Assembly: GCF_010119975.1 (NCBI RefSeq)
Contig: NZ_CP048222.1
Location: forward strand, 1,199,501-1,263,500
Source: Rhodocytophaga rosea
GTDB lineage: Bacteria > Bacteroidota > Bacteroidia > Cytophagales > 172606-1
Reading direction: 5' to 3'
Length of the DNA stretch: 64,000 nt
In this document: piece after piece, positions 19,627 to 27,990 of the stretch
Numbering within the stretch: position 1 is the stretch's first letter
How the letters are laid out: the number at the start of each line of letters is the position of its first letter
Position numbers and translations under genes: made by a program
Notes under the pieces: generated by a model
Database searches by the model: none
What the model saw: only the letters and a program-made list of their open reading frames with translations
What the model was told of the DNA's origin: nothing

Positions 19627-20553
19627 TCATGCCAGCTGTAAAGTCAGAATCAATATCCACATCAGTATAAAACTAAATACAATGGTGATACTGGCCAGAG
19701 AAACCGGCAAAGCCTGATCGTAACCAAATTCGTCAGCAAAGGGAATTACCGTAAGTCCTACCGGCATGATCAGTCCAACTAATGCAATAGTTTTGTAGAT
19801 AGGTTCAAATGGAAGCAGGTAATACAGTACCAATCCCAGAAGTAAACCTATACTGTATCTGGCGGCCATAATGTAGATCAGTGGCCTGCGTACATGTTTT
19901 TTCACCCGTATATTGAGGTAGATGCCCAGTAAGATCAGTACCAGCGACATATTGGCTCTGGCTAACGTCCCGATAAATTTTTCCATCAGGCCAGGCATCT
20001 GAAACCCGGAAACATTCAGCACTAAGGCGAGTGTATAACTGACCAAGGGTACGGAAGTAATAAGCATTTTGAAAATCGTGGCTGCATCTACCGGCTTGTG
20101 GCGCTCCCGGGACGGAGAATAGATGAATCCCAGAATATAACTGATGCAAAGAATGGAAATGGCATTTCCCACATCAAACATGGCCAGGTGTTGTAAGCCC
20201 TCTTTTCCCCAGATGCCTTCAATAATAGGATAGGCAAAAAGTCCGATATTAAACCCGCAAACCGACATAAATACAACGCCTTTCAGGGCATCCACTTTAT
20301 TTTTCAAAAGCCACGAAAACAACAGGAGCAATACCATGCTAAAAGCCAGCGGAACCAGCGGGAGAAAAATAAGGGCTGAGGTGATTTGAAGGCTGGAGAC
20401 CGTATGCAGAATGAGTGCCGGGAAAGTGAGGTATATGACTATTTTGGAAACTACCTTGCCATCATTTTCGCTGACTACTTTTAATTTTTTTAAAATATAT
20501 CCGGCTGCTATAATGAGCAGGGAAGTTAGAAAGGCATCATTTATGTTTGACAC
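19627..20553 (-). CDS. AEC-family (auxin efflux carrier-type) transporter
   Basis: A 308-residue inner-membrane carrier with about ten transmembrane segments in two halves, matching the AEC/BASS-like fold. The N-terminus FLTSLLIIAAGYILKKLKVVSENDGKVVSKIVIYLTFPALIL is typical of the family. The start is GTG at 20553; there is no ATG before the first transmembrane helix, so GTG is the only start that keeps the conserved N-terminus. Family members move organic acids or similar small anions; the substrate here is not deducible. It converges on the SusC/SusD operon and is separated from it by a terminator. Confidence 0.88.
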   Translation of the reverse strand: MSNINDAFLTSLLIIAAGYILKKLKVVSENDGKVVSKIVIYLTFPALILHTVSSLQITSALIFLPLVPLAFSMVLLLLFSWLLKNKVDALKGVVFMSVCGFNIGLFAYPIIEGIWGKEGLQHLAMFDVGNAISILCISYILGFIYSPSRERHKPVDAATIFKMLITSVPLVSYTLALVLNVSGFQMPGLMEKFIGTLARANMSLVLILLGIYLNIRVKKHVRRPLIYIMAARYSIGLLLGLVLYYLLPFEPIYKTIALVGLIMPVGLTVIPFADEFGYDQALPVSLASITIVFSFILMWILILTLQLA

Positions 20554-20664
20554 AAATAAGATTAGCTATTATTAATGAAAAATGACAAATTGTGGACTTT
20601 TGCGGCCATACGTTCAAGGTGGCAGGCAAGTAAAAATTTTAGTACCAAGTAAACTTATTTTTTT

Positions 20665-21333
20665 ATGAAAAAACGATTGTTGCTCTTCTTTTTTCTGTGC
20701 ATATTGGCTCAGTTTGTTGTATATAGCCAGACAAAAGATTCTGAAACACAGCCTTTTATTGCAGAAATCACCGCCTTCGAACAAGCAGATCAGGCGAAAT
20801 TTCCTCCTAAAAAATCTATTGTATTCACCGGCAGTTCTTCTATCCGGTTGTGGGCCGATTTACAAAAAAGCTTTCCGGGGAAAAAAATAATTAACCGGGG
20901 TTTTGGCGGCTCCGGCCTTTCTAATCTGGTATTTTATGCCGACCGTATTATTATTCCCTACAACCCCAAACAAGTGGTGATCTATTCCGGTGAAAACGAC
21001 ATTGCTGCCGGCAAAACCGCTGAAAAAGTGTTCAATGAATTCAAAAGGCTGGCCGAAAAAATCAAACAGAAATCGCCCAGAACCAGGATCACCTATATTT
21101 CTATGAAACCCAGCCCGTCCAGAATGGCTACTATTGGGGAACTTAAAAAAGCAAATGCCCTGATTGAAAATTATCTGAAGGAAAATAAAATGGGCGATTA
21201 TATTAATATTTACGATCCCATGCTTGATGCCCAAAAGGAACCCAGAGAGGAGCTTTTTGTTGCCGACCGCCTGCATATGAATGAGAAAGGATACGCTATA
21301 TGGACGGAAATCATTAGGCCCTATCTGAAGTGA
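20665..21333 (+). CDS. exported SGNH/GDSL hydrolase
   Basis: A 222-residue SGNH-fold esterase with a signal peptide (to about residue 21, VVYSQ). Block I is FTGSSSIRLW (likely nucleophile Ser58), block II is GFGGSG (Gly81 region), block III is SGENDIAAG (Asn111) and block V is DRLHMNEKGY (Asp201/His204). All four SGNH positions are present. This subgroup includes periplasmic acyl or acetyl esterases acting on lipids or sugar esters. It lies divergently from the carrier gene; aroB follows after 132 bases. Confidence 0.9.
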   Translation: MKKRLLLFFFLCILAQFVVYSQTKDSETQPFIAEITAFEQADQAKFPPKKSIVFTGSSSIRLWADLQKSFPGKKIINRGFGGSGLSNLVFYADRIIIPYNPKQVVIYSGENDIAAGKTAEKVFNEFKRLAEKIKQKSPRTRITYISMKPSPSRMATIGELKKANALIENYLKENKMGDYINIYDPMLDAQKEPREELFVADRLHMNEKGYAIWTEIIRPYLK

Positions 21334-21465
21334 TGCTCCTGTAAGTCGCATAAAAGTAGTTTATCCTATCAGGAATCATCGGAATCTGATCAGCTTATGG
21401 GGAATAAAGCCTGTTTTTCTGCTGATAATATGTAATTTGCCGCTTCATTATAAGCCTGTCCATCC

Positions 21466-22503
21466 ATGAATCTAGGTTCTGTCCGTATCGCTCCTGCTGC
21501 CGGAGAATTAGTGACTGCTTTTTTTGAGCAACACACGTATACTAATATTGCCGTTCTGGTAGATGAGCACACGAAGAAATATTGCTATCCGCTCATTAAA
21601 CCGCTATTACCGAAACACTTACTTATTTCGATCAAAAGTGGGGAAGAGAAAAAAAACCTGGAAACCTGCAGCCATATCTGGCAGCAACTGACGGATAAGC
21701 AATTCGACCGCAAATCTCTGGTGATTAATTTAGGAGGTGGCGTAATTGGCGATATGGGTGGCTTCTGTGCGTCTACTTATAAACGGGGTATCGATTTTAT
21801 TCAGGCGCCTACCACCTTGCTCGCTCAGGTAGATGCCAGCGTAGGCGGAAAACTGGGTATCGATTTTAATGGATTTAAAAACCATATTGGCGTATTTAAA
21901 GAACCGGTTGCTGTACTCATTGCCACTGATTTTCTGAAAACCTTACCCTGGCAGGAAGTCCGTTCCGGCTTTGCCGAAATCATTAAACACTGCCTGATTA
22001 CCGATGCAGCCATGTGGCAGAAAATCCGCAAACGGGACCTCGACAAACAGAAATGGGAAGAATTAGTACCTCATTCGGTGCAAATCAAGCAGGAAGTAGT
22101 ACGCCAGGACCCCACAGAAAAAGGGCTCCGGAAAATTCTGAACTTTGGTCATACAATCGGGCATGCCGTGGAAAGTTATTTTCTGGCACAAACCCGAAAA
22201 AAACTATTGCATGGAGAAGCCATTGCGGTTGGCATGATCTGCGAAGCATTTATTTCTATGCAGAAAGGCTTATTAACCGAAGATGAATTGATTGCCATTG
22301 AAGAATTTATTTTTGCCGTGTATGGCAAAGTAAAAATCACGGATGCTGATATAGCTGCTATTCTTCCGCTCACCTTACAAGACAAGAAGAACGAAAAAGG
22401 CAAAATTCAGTGTGTCCTCTTAGAAAAGCCTGGCAAAGCCGTATTCGATCAGATCGTTACCTTCAAAGACATGCAGGAAGCACTGGATTATTACAAAAAT
22501 TAA
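21466..22503 (+). CDS. aroB: 3-dehydroquinate synthase
   Basis: A 345-residue cytoplasmic enzyme that converts DAHP to 3-dehydroquinate in the shikimate pathway, using NAD and a divalent metal. The NAD-binding motif GGGVIGDMGGFCASTYKRG, the FIQAPTTLLAQVDASVGGKLGID active-site block with NHIGVF, the FAEIIKHCLI stretch and the metal-binding histidines in NFGHTIGHAVE and LLHGEAIAVGM are all present. Length is normal. It sits apart from other aromatic amino acid genes, common in this phylum, and the PPC-domain gene follows 6 bases after the stop. Confidence 0.97.
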   Translation: MNLGSVRIAPAAGELVTAFFEQHTYTNIAVLVDEHTKKYCYPLIKPLLPKHLLISIKSGEEKKNLETCSHIWQQLTDKQFDRKSLVINLGGGVIGDMGGFCASTYKRGIDFIQAPTTLLAQVDASVGGKLGIDFNGFKNHIGVFKEPVAVLIATDFLKTLPWQEVRSGFAEIIKHCLITDAAMWQKIRKRDLDKQKWEELVPHSVQIKQEVVRQDPTEKGLRKILNFGHTIGHAVESYFLAQTRKKLLHGEAIAVGMICEAFISMQKGLLTEDELIAIEEFIFAVYGKVKITDADIAAILPLTLQDKKNEKGKIQCVLLEKPGKAVFDQIVTFKDMQEALDYYKN

Positions 22504-22509
22504 AGGGTA

Positions 22510-23016
22510 ATGAAACGACCAGTCTCTCTGTTCCTTATCAATTTTTTGCTTATCCAGACCTTTACTGCTATGTCTCAGGTTACACCCAGTTCATCTATGC
22601 AGGTGTATGCCCTGCGGTTAAAACCAGGCCAGGACCTGAAAACGGAATTACAAAATTTCATTACAGGGCACAAGATCGAAGCCGCTGCTATCATTACTTG
22701 TGTGGGCAGTCTGCAAAAAGCTACCCTGCGGCTGGCTAATCAGAGTGAATACCAGACCTATGAGCAGAAAATGGAAATTGTATCCCTGGTAGGAACACTG
22801 GCGGTGGAAGGTTCGCATGTACACATCTCTCTGTCCGATTCTAGCGGAACTACCATCGGCGGACATCTGGTGGAAGGCTGCCTGGTGTATACTACCGCTG
22901 AAATTATACTAGGCGTACTTCCTGATTTGCGCTTTGCCCGCGAATTGGATGAAGCAAGTGGCTATAAAGAATTAAAAGTATACTCAAGAAAACGGAAAAA
23001 TAACAATAAGTTTTAA
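22510..23016 (+). CDS. exported PPC-domain (DUF296) protein
   Basis: A 168-residue protein with a PPC/DUF296 domain over residues ~30-150: RLKPGQDLKTELQNF, ITCVGSLQKATLRLAN, and the conserved GSHVHISLSDSSGTTIGGHL strand. The family is named for plant AT-hook DNA-binding proteins, and bacterial members are often labelled DNA-binding. Here the first ~22 residues (MKRPVSLFLINFLLIQTFTAMSQ) look like a cleavable signal peptide, so this copy is probably periplasmic and not a DNA-binding protein. It is tightly linked to aroB (6-base gap). Its function is unknown; the histidine-rich strand could bind a metal. Confidence 0.8.
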   Translation: MKRPVSLFLINFLLIQTFTAMSQVTPSSSMQVYALRLKPGQDLKTELQNFITGHKIEAAAIITCVGSLQKATLRLANQSEYQTYEQKMEIVSLVGTLAVEGSHVHISLSDSSGTTIGGHLVEGCLVYTTAEIILGVLPDLRFARELDEASGYKELKVYSRKRKNNNKF

Positions 23017-23103
23017 AATCAGGTATCTATAAAAGTCGGAGATGAAACTGTTGAACTCTACTTTGTATGTGAGTTGAATCTGTTTCAACCGGTTTCGTTC
23101 AGC

Positions 23104-24342
23104 TTATTTAATGCTCAATGCATTGGCTACCCAGCCAAACGCAACAATACCAATCAAATAAGCCATTCCCAGTAGAGATGCAGGTGCTAAACCAAACGCC
23201 AGGCAAAGTAATCCGGTAATTCCCACACCAGCCAGAATCAGCGTATACGGTTTAATGATGCGCTTTTGCTTTGGCGTATCTACGCTATACAAATGAGCAA
23301 TGGGTATTACCATGGTTCCCGTAAAAATGGCCAGTAGCAGCAGATCATCCACAGAAGCAAAGAACCACACTCCAAGCGAAAGCAAGGTAATACCTAATAA
23401 AGCGCCTACCCAGTTGGCTCCTTCTATTTCCTTTTCATTTAGAATATATTTCCCGAATTTATCCAGGCGGAGAAATAAGTTAAACAGCGGATCTATTATC
23501 CAGGTGAGGTAGAAGAAAACACCTACTAGTACTGCTACCGGAATTAACACCGGATTGGTTTCTGCCGCTTTTCGCAGGAATCTGAATCCCAGATAGGAAG
23601 CAATGACTACGCCCCATTGTGCTTTGCCTTTCAGTGTTCCCATCCAGAAGAAAAACTGCAGAAACAGTTTATAAATGATATTTTTTGCTTTGAGAGCTTC
23701 GATCATTCCCGAACGGGCATAATCCAGGCCAGGTTCCAGGCGTAGCGCCTCTGCAAAATGTACCTGCGCACTTTTATGATCGCCCTGTTCAAGCTTCGAC
23801 CAGCCAATATTGGCATGAGAATAGGCATTTTCAGGATCTTGTTCCAGCACATTTTCTATCGTCTGGCTGGCTTCTTGCTTGCGGTTCAGCTTGGTTAAGC
23901 TAATGGTGCGGGCATTCAGGCAGCCAATATGCTCAGGATCTATTTCAAGTCCTGCGTTGGCATGTTGCAAGGCATGTTCCCATTCTTTACGAACCAGATA
24001 CACCCTCGACAATACTTCAAAATAGGAAGCTTCATATGGATACATCCGAATGGCATCCAGAACATAGCGCTCCGCTTCTTTATCCCGGTCCAAACCTAGC
24101 AAAATAACTGCATGAATATACAGGTTATCCGGCTCATCAGGTTGCAGGCCCAGCAGACTGGAAGATATTTCAAGCGCTTCCTCTCTCCTATCCATATTGA
24201 GCAGGCAGGAAGCGAGCATCCGTAAGGCTACTGTTTGCTGTGGCTCGCGGATGAGGGCACTTCTTAATTCTTTTTCTGCCAGGTCGTATCTGGATTGTTC
24301 AATGAGCAATCCGGCTTTTTTGAGGGTAGATTCTATATGCAT
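23104..24342 (-). CDS. TPR-repeat membrane protein
   Basis: A 412-residue protein. Residues ~1-215 are a run of about six tetratricopeptide repeats (A-x-x-x-Y-A-x-x-x-L and similar patterns, for example AYSHANIGWSKLEQGDHKSAQVHFAEALRLEP). The C-terminal ~190 residues carry four to six hydrophobic segments (IPVAVLVGVFFYLTWI, GITLLSLGVWFFASV, LLLAIFTGTMVIPIAH, and others). It would sit in the inner membrane with the TPR domain as a protein-binding platform. The gene lies downstream of the TPR-AAA+ gene on the same strand, and the 100-base octamer repeat begins 8 bases before its ATG. Function unknown. Confidence 0.8.
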   Translation of the reverse strand: MHIESTLKKAGLLIEQSRYDLAEKELRSALIREPQQTVALRMLASCLLNMDRREEALEISSSLLGLQPDEPDNLYIHAVILLGLDRDKEAERYVLDAIRMYPYEASYFEVLSRVYLVRKEWEHALQHANAGLEIDPEHIGCLNARTISLTKLNRKQEASQTIENVLEQDPENAYSHANIGWSKLEQGDHKSAQVHFAEALRLEPGLDYARSGMIEALKAKNIIYKLFLQFFFWMGTLKGKAQWGVVIASYLGFRFLRKAAETNPVLIPVAVLVGVFFYLTWIIDPLFNLFLRLDKFGKYILNEKEIEGANWVGALLGITLLSLGVWFFASVDDLLLLAIFTGTMVIPIAHLYSVDTPKQKRIIKPYTLILAGVGITGLLCLAFGLAPASLLGMAYLIGIVAFGWVANALSIK

Positions 24343-24350
24343 AGAGATAA

Positions 24351-24450
24351 AATTACTGAATTACTGAATTACTGAATTACTGAATTACTGAATTACTGAA
24401 TTACTGAATTACTGAATTACTGAATTACTGAATTACTGAATTACTGAATT
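24351..24450. repeat. 12.5 copies of octamer AATTACTG
   Basis: A perfect 100-base tandem array of AATTACTG. On the minus strand it ends 8 bases before the ATG of the TPR-membrane protein gene, so it occupies the position of its ribosome-binding site and leader. An 8-base unit gains or loses copies by slippage. Related short arrays are found at 24478-24505, 26556-26575 and 26607-26638. Confidence 0.95.
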
Positions 24451-24514
24451 GTATAATTTATTTTTTCTATTCCAACCTTCTGTAATCCTGTAATTCTATA
24501 ATTTCCTCCGCAGG

Positions 24515-25855
24515 CTATTTTTTAATCTTCATATACTTTAAAATATCATCATACAAACCGCCTTCATTGGCATATAAGGCATAATTCTTTGCCGTAGCAA
24601 ACCATTCAAGGGTGGTAGCAACCTGTTTGCTGCAGGCATTTTTGAGGTCAGTGGTGGTAAGAGGCAATGTTTTTCCGGCTTTGAGCGATTCTGTAATTTT
24701 CGATTCAATGGCCATATCTACCACTGCTTTCAGATCGGCGCCGGAGAATTCTTCTGTCAGTCTGGCGATGCTTTCAATATCAACTTTTTCCGTAGGTGTG
24801 TTTTGCAACAGCAACTGCAAAATACTAATTCTGGCTGTTTTATCCGGGGGCTGTACAAAAATAAGCCGATCGAAGCGGCCCGGCCGGCGGAAAGCAGCAT
24901 CCAGGTACCAGGGAGAATTAGTAGCAGCTAAAATCAAAACGCCTTCATTGGAATGCTCTACCCCGTCGAGTTCGTTGAGAAACTGGTTGATCAGAAAACG
25001 GCCTTCGCTTCGCCGCATATCCGAACGGCTGGCACCTAGGGCATCTACTTCATCGAAAAACAATACACATGGCCGGCCAATTCTGGCTTGCTGAAAAATC
25101 TCATGCAAGTTTTTCTCGCTGTTTCCAATCCACATATCAAGTACATCGTTGATACCTACCGAAATAAAAGTAGCATCAATTTCTCCGGCCGTAGCCCTGG
25201 CCAGATGCGTTTTTCCACAGCCCGGAGGTCCGTACATGAGAATGCCACCACCAGCTTTTTTACCATAGGCTTTATAAATATCCGGGTTCTTCAAAGGATA
25301 GATCACTTTCAAGGCAATTTCTTCCTTCACTTTTTCCATGCCGCCTACATCTTTGAAAGTAATTCTGGGTTTTTCAATATCGGTATCCAGAAAAGAATAG
25401 GACTCTTCTTCGGCAGGAACCGGTACTTTTACTCCTTGGCCCGCAGATGAAATTGCTTTATTTAACTGGTCTTCAAAGTGCCTGTCAGAAATATAAGGAT
25501 TGAGCGAAACAGCGGTTTTGTACTGGCTGTAGGCTTCTTTCCATTCCTCGTTTGCAAATAATAACCTCGCATTCAACAAATAAACCTCTGCTTCTTTATA
25601 GCCCGAGGTAAATAATTCTTCCACAATTACAGCCGCCGCATCGTATTTCTGCAGGTGAAAAAATGTATGGCTTAACCCTAGTTTTAACTGCTGGTTATCT
25701 GGTGCATAGGCCAATGCTTGTTTATATTCATCCTGGGCTTCTTCATACGCCTGTTGAGTAAACAGCACCTCAGCCAGATGCTTTCGTAAAGGAACATTAT
25801 TGGGAGAAAAAGCAAGTGCTTCCCGCAAATGCTTAATGGTATCTTTATCGGTCAT
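24515..25855 (-). CDS. TPR-AAA+ ATPase
   Basis: A 446-residue cytoplasmic protein. Residues ~1-140 contain about four TPR units; a linker leads to ITFKDVGGMEKVKEEI, typical of VCP/Cdc48/FtsH-type AAA modules. Walker A is GPPGCGKTH (209-217), Walker B FFDEVD (266-271), followed by the second region of homology AATNSPWYLDAAFRRPGRFD with both arginine fingers, and a lid domain LTEEFSGADLKAVVDMAI. There is no protease domain or transmembrane segment. It probably remodels or unfolds client proteins selected by its TPRs. The downstream gene encodes another TPR protein with membrane segments, a plausible partner. Cellular role not known. Confidence 0.9.
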   Translation of the reverse strand: MTDKDTIKHLREALAFSPNNVPLRKHLAEVLFTQQAYEEAQDEYKQALAYAPDNQQLKLGLSHTFFHLQKYDAAAVIVEELFTSGYKEAEVYLLNARLLFANEEWKEAYSQYKTAVSLNPYISDRHFEDQLNKAISSAGQGVKVPVPAEEESYSFLDTDIEKPRITFKDVGGMEKVKEEIALKVIYPLKNPDIYKAYGKKAGGGILMYGPPGCGKTHLARATAGEIDATFISVGINDVLDMWIGNSEKNLHEIFQQARIGRPCVLFFDEVDALGASRSDMRRSEGRFLINQFLNELDGVEHSNEGVLILAATNSPWYLDAAFRRPGRFDRLIFVQPPDKTARISILQLLLQNTPTEKVDIESIARLTEEFSGADLKAVVDMAIESKITESLKAGKTLPLTTTDLKNACSKQVATTLEWFATAKNYALYANEGGLYDDILKYMKIKK

Positions 25856-26067
25856 AGCGCATACAATGTAAGGGATTTAAGTATGTGGTAAATGATAATT
25901 CTGGGGAAATATTTCATGTGTAGTAAATTGATTTTCAATAGCCACCTGCTACACAGATACTTCTTTGAAAAGCAAACTCCTTTTTTCCTATATTTCTAAA
26001 TAAAGTTTTTCCTGTAATTTGCAGGCTGATAGTTGCTTGACAAAACCGTGTTTATGAATTTTATTTT

Positions 26068-26550
26068 ATGAAGAAATTTCAATTGTGTGTAATACTCGCC
26101 TTATTTCTATTTGCGGCTTGCTCTTCCGGGAGTCAGGAAAACCAGGATAGTTATCAGGCTTATATAAAAGAAGGCGAAGACTTTTTGAAAGAAAATTCAA
26201 AAGAGGAAGGTGTTGTTACGCTGCCAAGCGGCCTGCAATATATCGTACTGAAAGAAGGATTTGGACCCAAACCCACACTTACAGAAAATGTAACGGTTCA
26301 TTATCATGGTACGCTAATAGATGGCACTGTATTCGATAGTTCGGTAGAAAAGGGCGAACCACTCACATTTACGGTGAACCAGGTAGTAAAAGGCTGGCAG
26401 GAAGCTTTGCAACTTATGCCGATGGGAGCCAAATGGAAAATATTTATTCCTTCCCAGCTGGGCTATGGCGCAAGAGCCAGAGGCGATAAGATCAAACCTA
26501 ACAGCGTACTTATTTTCGAAATGGAACTACTTTCTATTAATAGCCAGTAG
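26068..26550 (+). CDS. FKBP-type peptidyl-prolyl isomerase lipoprotein
   Basis: A 160-residue lipoprotein with lipobox LFAAC (lipidated Cys18). After a short linker (EGVVTLPSGLQYIVLKEGFG) comes a complete FKBP domain: NVTVHYHGTLIDGTVFDSS, TFTVNQVVKGWQEALQLMPMGAKWKIFIPSQLGYGARARG and the final LIFEMELLSI strand. It catalyses proline cis-trans isomerisation and chaperoning in the periplasm. It is divergent from the AAA+ gene and followed by the aminotransferase. Confidence 0.93.
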   Translation: MKKFQLCVILALFLFAACSSGSQENQDSYQAYIKEGEDFLKENSKEEGVVTLPSGLQYIVLKEGFGPKPTLTENVTVHYHGTLIDGTVFDSSVEKGEPLTFTVNQVVKGWQEALQLMPMGAKWKIFIPSQLGYGARARGDKIKPNSVLIFEMELLSINSQ

Positions 26551-26606
26551 CAATTAAATTATTGAATTACTGAAGGTCTGATTGAAAGAATAAGTGAATA
26601 AAGAAA

Positions 26607-26638
26607 TGTAATTCTGTAATTCTGTAATTCTGTAATTA
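26607..26638. repeat. octamer repeat TGTAATTC, about four copies
   Basis: Three perfect copies of TGTAATTC and a fourth with one mismatch, ending 5 bases before the ATG of the aminotransferase. The reverse complement GAATTACA differs by one base from GAATTACT, the unit of the array at 24351, so the two belong to one family in opposite orientation. Confidence 0.85.
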
Positions 26639-26643
26639 ATTCC

Positions 26644-27819
26644 ATGCTTTCTCACCGGCAGCTTTTTTTGAGCCACTTGGCGCAAACCACTCATTTTCCG
26701 CTCCTACTCGAAATCGAACGGGCAGAAGGAATATATATGTATGCCCCTGCTGGCAAAAGATATACAGACCTGATATCAGGAATTGGGGTGAGTAGTGTAG
26801 GTCACAGGCATCCAAAAGTAGTAACAGCGGTAAAAGAGCAGGCGGATAAATTTATGCACCTGATGGTGTATGGCGAATATGTACAGGCTCCTCAAACCCT
26901 ACTGGCACAAGCCTTGGTACAAACACTTCCGGCTCCTTTGGATAATGTTTATTTTACCAATTCCGGCAGCGAAGCCATTGAAGGTGCCTTAAAATTAGCC
27001 AAACGCTATACTGGCCGACGGGAAATTATTTCCTGTTTTCAGGCGTATCATGGTTCCACGCATGGTTCTCTGTCGGTAAGTGGGAACGAGGTATTCAAAC
27101 AAGCTTACCGCCCTTTATTGCCTGGCATCCGGCATATTCAGTTTAACTATACCGCTGATCTTGAAAACATTACCTCCCGTACAGCAGCAGTACTAGTTGA
27201 AACAGTACAGGGAGAAGCCGGAGTACGGGTACCAGATTCTGCCTACATGCAGGCATTGCGGCAAAAATGCACAGAAACCGGTGCCTTGCTGATACTCGAT
27301 GAAATTCAGGCAGGTTTTGGCCGTACCGGCAGATTCTGGGCTTTTGAATATTTTGGTATTCAACCTGATATACTAGTCTGTGCCAAAGGCATGGGAGGTG
27401 GAATGCCCATTGGTGCATTCATCGCTTCTCAGGAAGTTATGTCCGTTTTCAAGGAAAAACCTATTCTGGGGCATATTACTACTTTTGGCGGCCATCCGGT
27501 GAGTTGTGCCGCTTCACTGGCAACACTAATTGCTATTCAGGAAGAAAAGCTTGTTGAGCAGGTAGCAACCAAAGAAGCACTGTTCAGAGAATTATTGCAG
27601 CATTCCTCTATCCGGGAAATCCGCAGCAAAGGATTGATAATGGCGGTAGAATTTGAGTCTTTTGAGGTGCTTAAACCCATAATTGACCGCTGTATCGAAA
27701 AAGGTGTGATAACCGACTGGTTTTTGTATTGTGATAATTCCATGCGTATTGCCCCTCCCCTCACCATTACCGAAGCCCAGATCAGGGAATCTTGCGAGGT
27801 GATTTTATCGGCTATTTGA
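26644..27819 (+). CDS. class III PLP-dependent aminotransferase
   Basis: A 391-residue enzyme of the acetylornithine/ornithine aminotransferase family. Visible are the NSGSEAIEGALKLAKRYTGR phosphate-binding region, the LILDEIQAGFGRTGRFWAFEYF block with the PLP-interacting Asp, and the Schiff-base lysine Lys248 in LVCAKGMGGGMPIGAF. It transfers an amino group between an omega-amino acid and a 2-oxo acid. No arginine, biotin or polyamine genes are adjacent, so the true substrate is open. Four copies of an octamer repeat sit immediately before its start codon. Confidence 0.9.
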   Translation: MLSHRQLFLSHLAQTTHFPLLLEIERAEGIYMYAPAGKRYTDLISGIGVSSVGHRHPKVVTAVKEQADKFMHLMVYGEYVQAPQTLLAQALVQTLPAPLDNVYFTNSGSEAIEGALKLAKRYTGRREIISCFQAYHGSTHGSLSVSGNEVFKQAYRPLLPGIRHIQFNYTADLENITSRTAAVLVETVQGEAGVRVPDSAYMQALRQKCTETGALLILDEIQAGFGRTGRFWAFEYFGIQPDILVCAKGMGGGMPIGAFIASQEVMSVFKEKPILGHITTFGGHPVSCAASLATLIAIQEEKLVEQVATKEALFRELLQHSSIREIRSKGLIMAVEFESFEVLKPIIDRCIEKGVITDWFLYCDNSMRIAPPLTITEAQIRESCEVILSAI

Positions 27820-27990
27820 TAATTTATAATTCAGTGTTTATTTTCTGCGCAAGCTTGTCTATACTTTTAAAGGCATTTTCTATATACTTCCAGTGCCTTC
27901 CATTACAATTCCAACATCTTCCGACCGTAAATTGGTATAATCTTCTAATTTTGAAATTTTACAATCTATTCATTCTGAATCAGAAGAAGT

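Noticed and set aside
14681-20553. Polysaccharide utilisation locus
   Set aside because: SusC/SusD-like genes are present but no glycoside hydrolase, polysaccharide lyase, sulfatase or hybrid regulator is adjacent, so the substrate class cannot be claimed.
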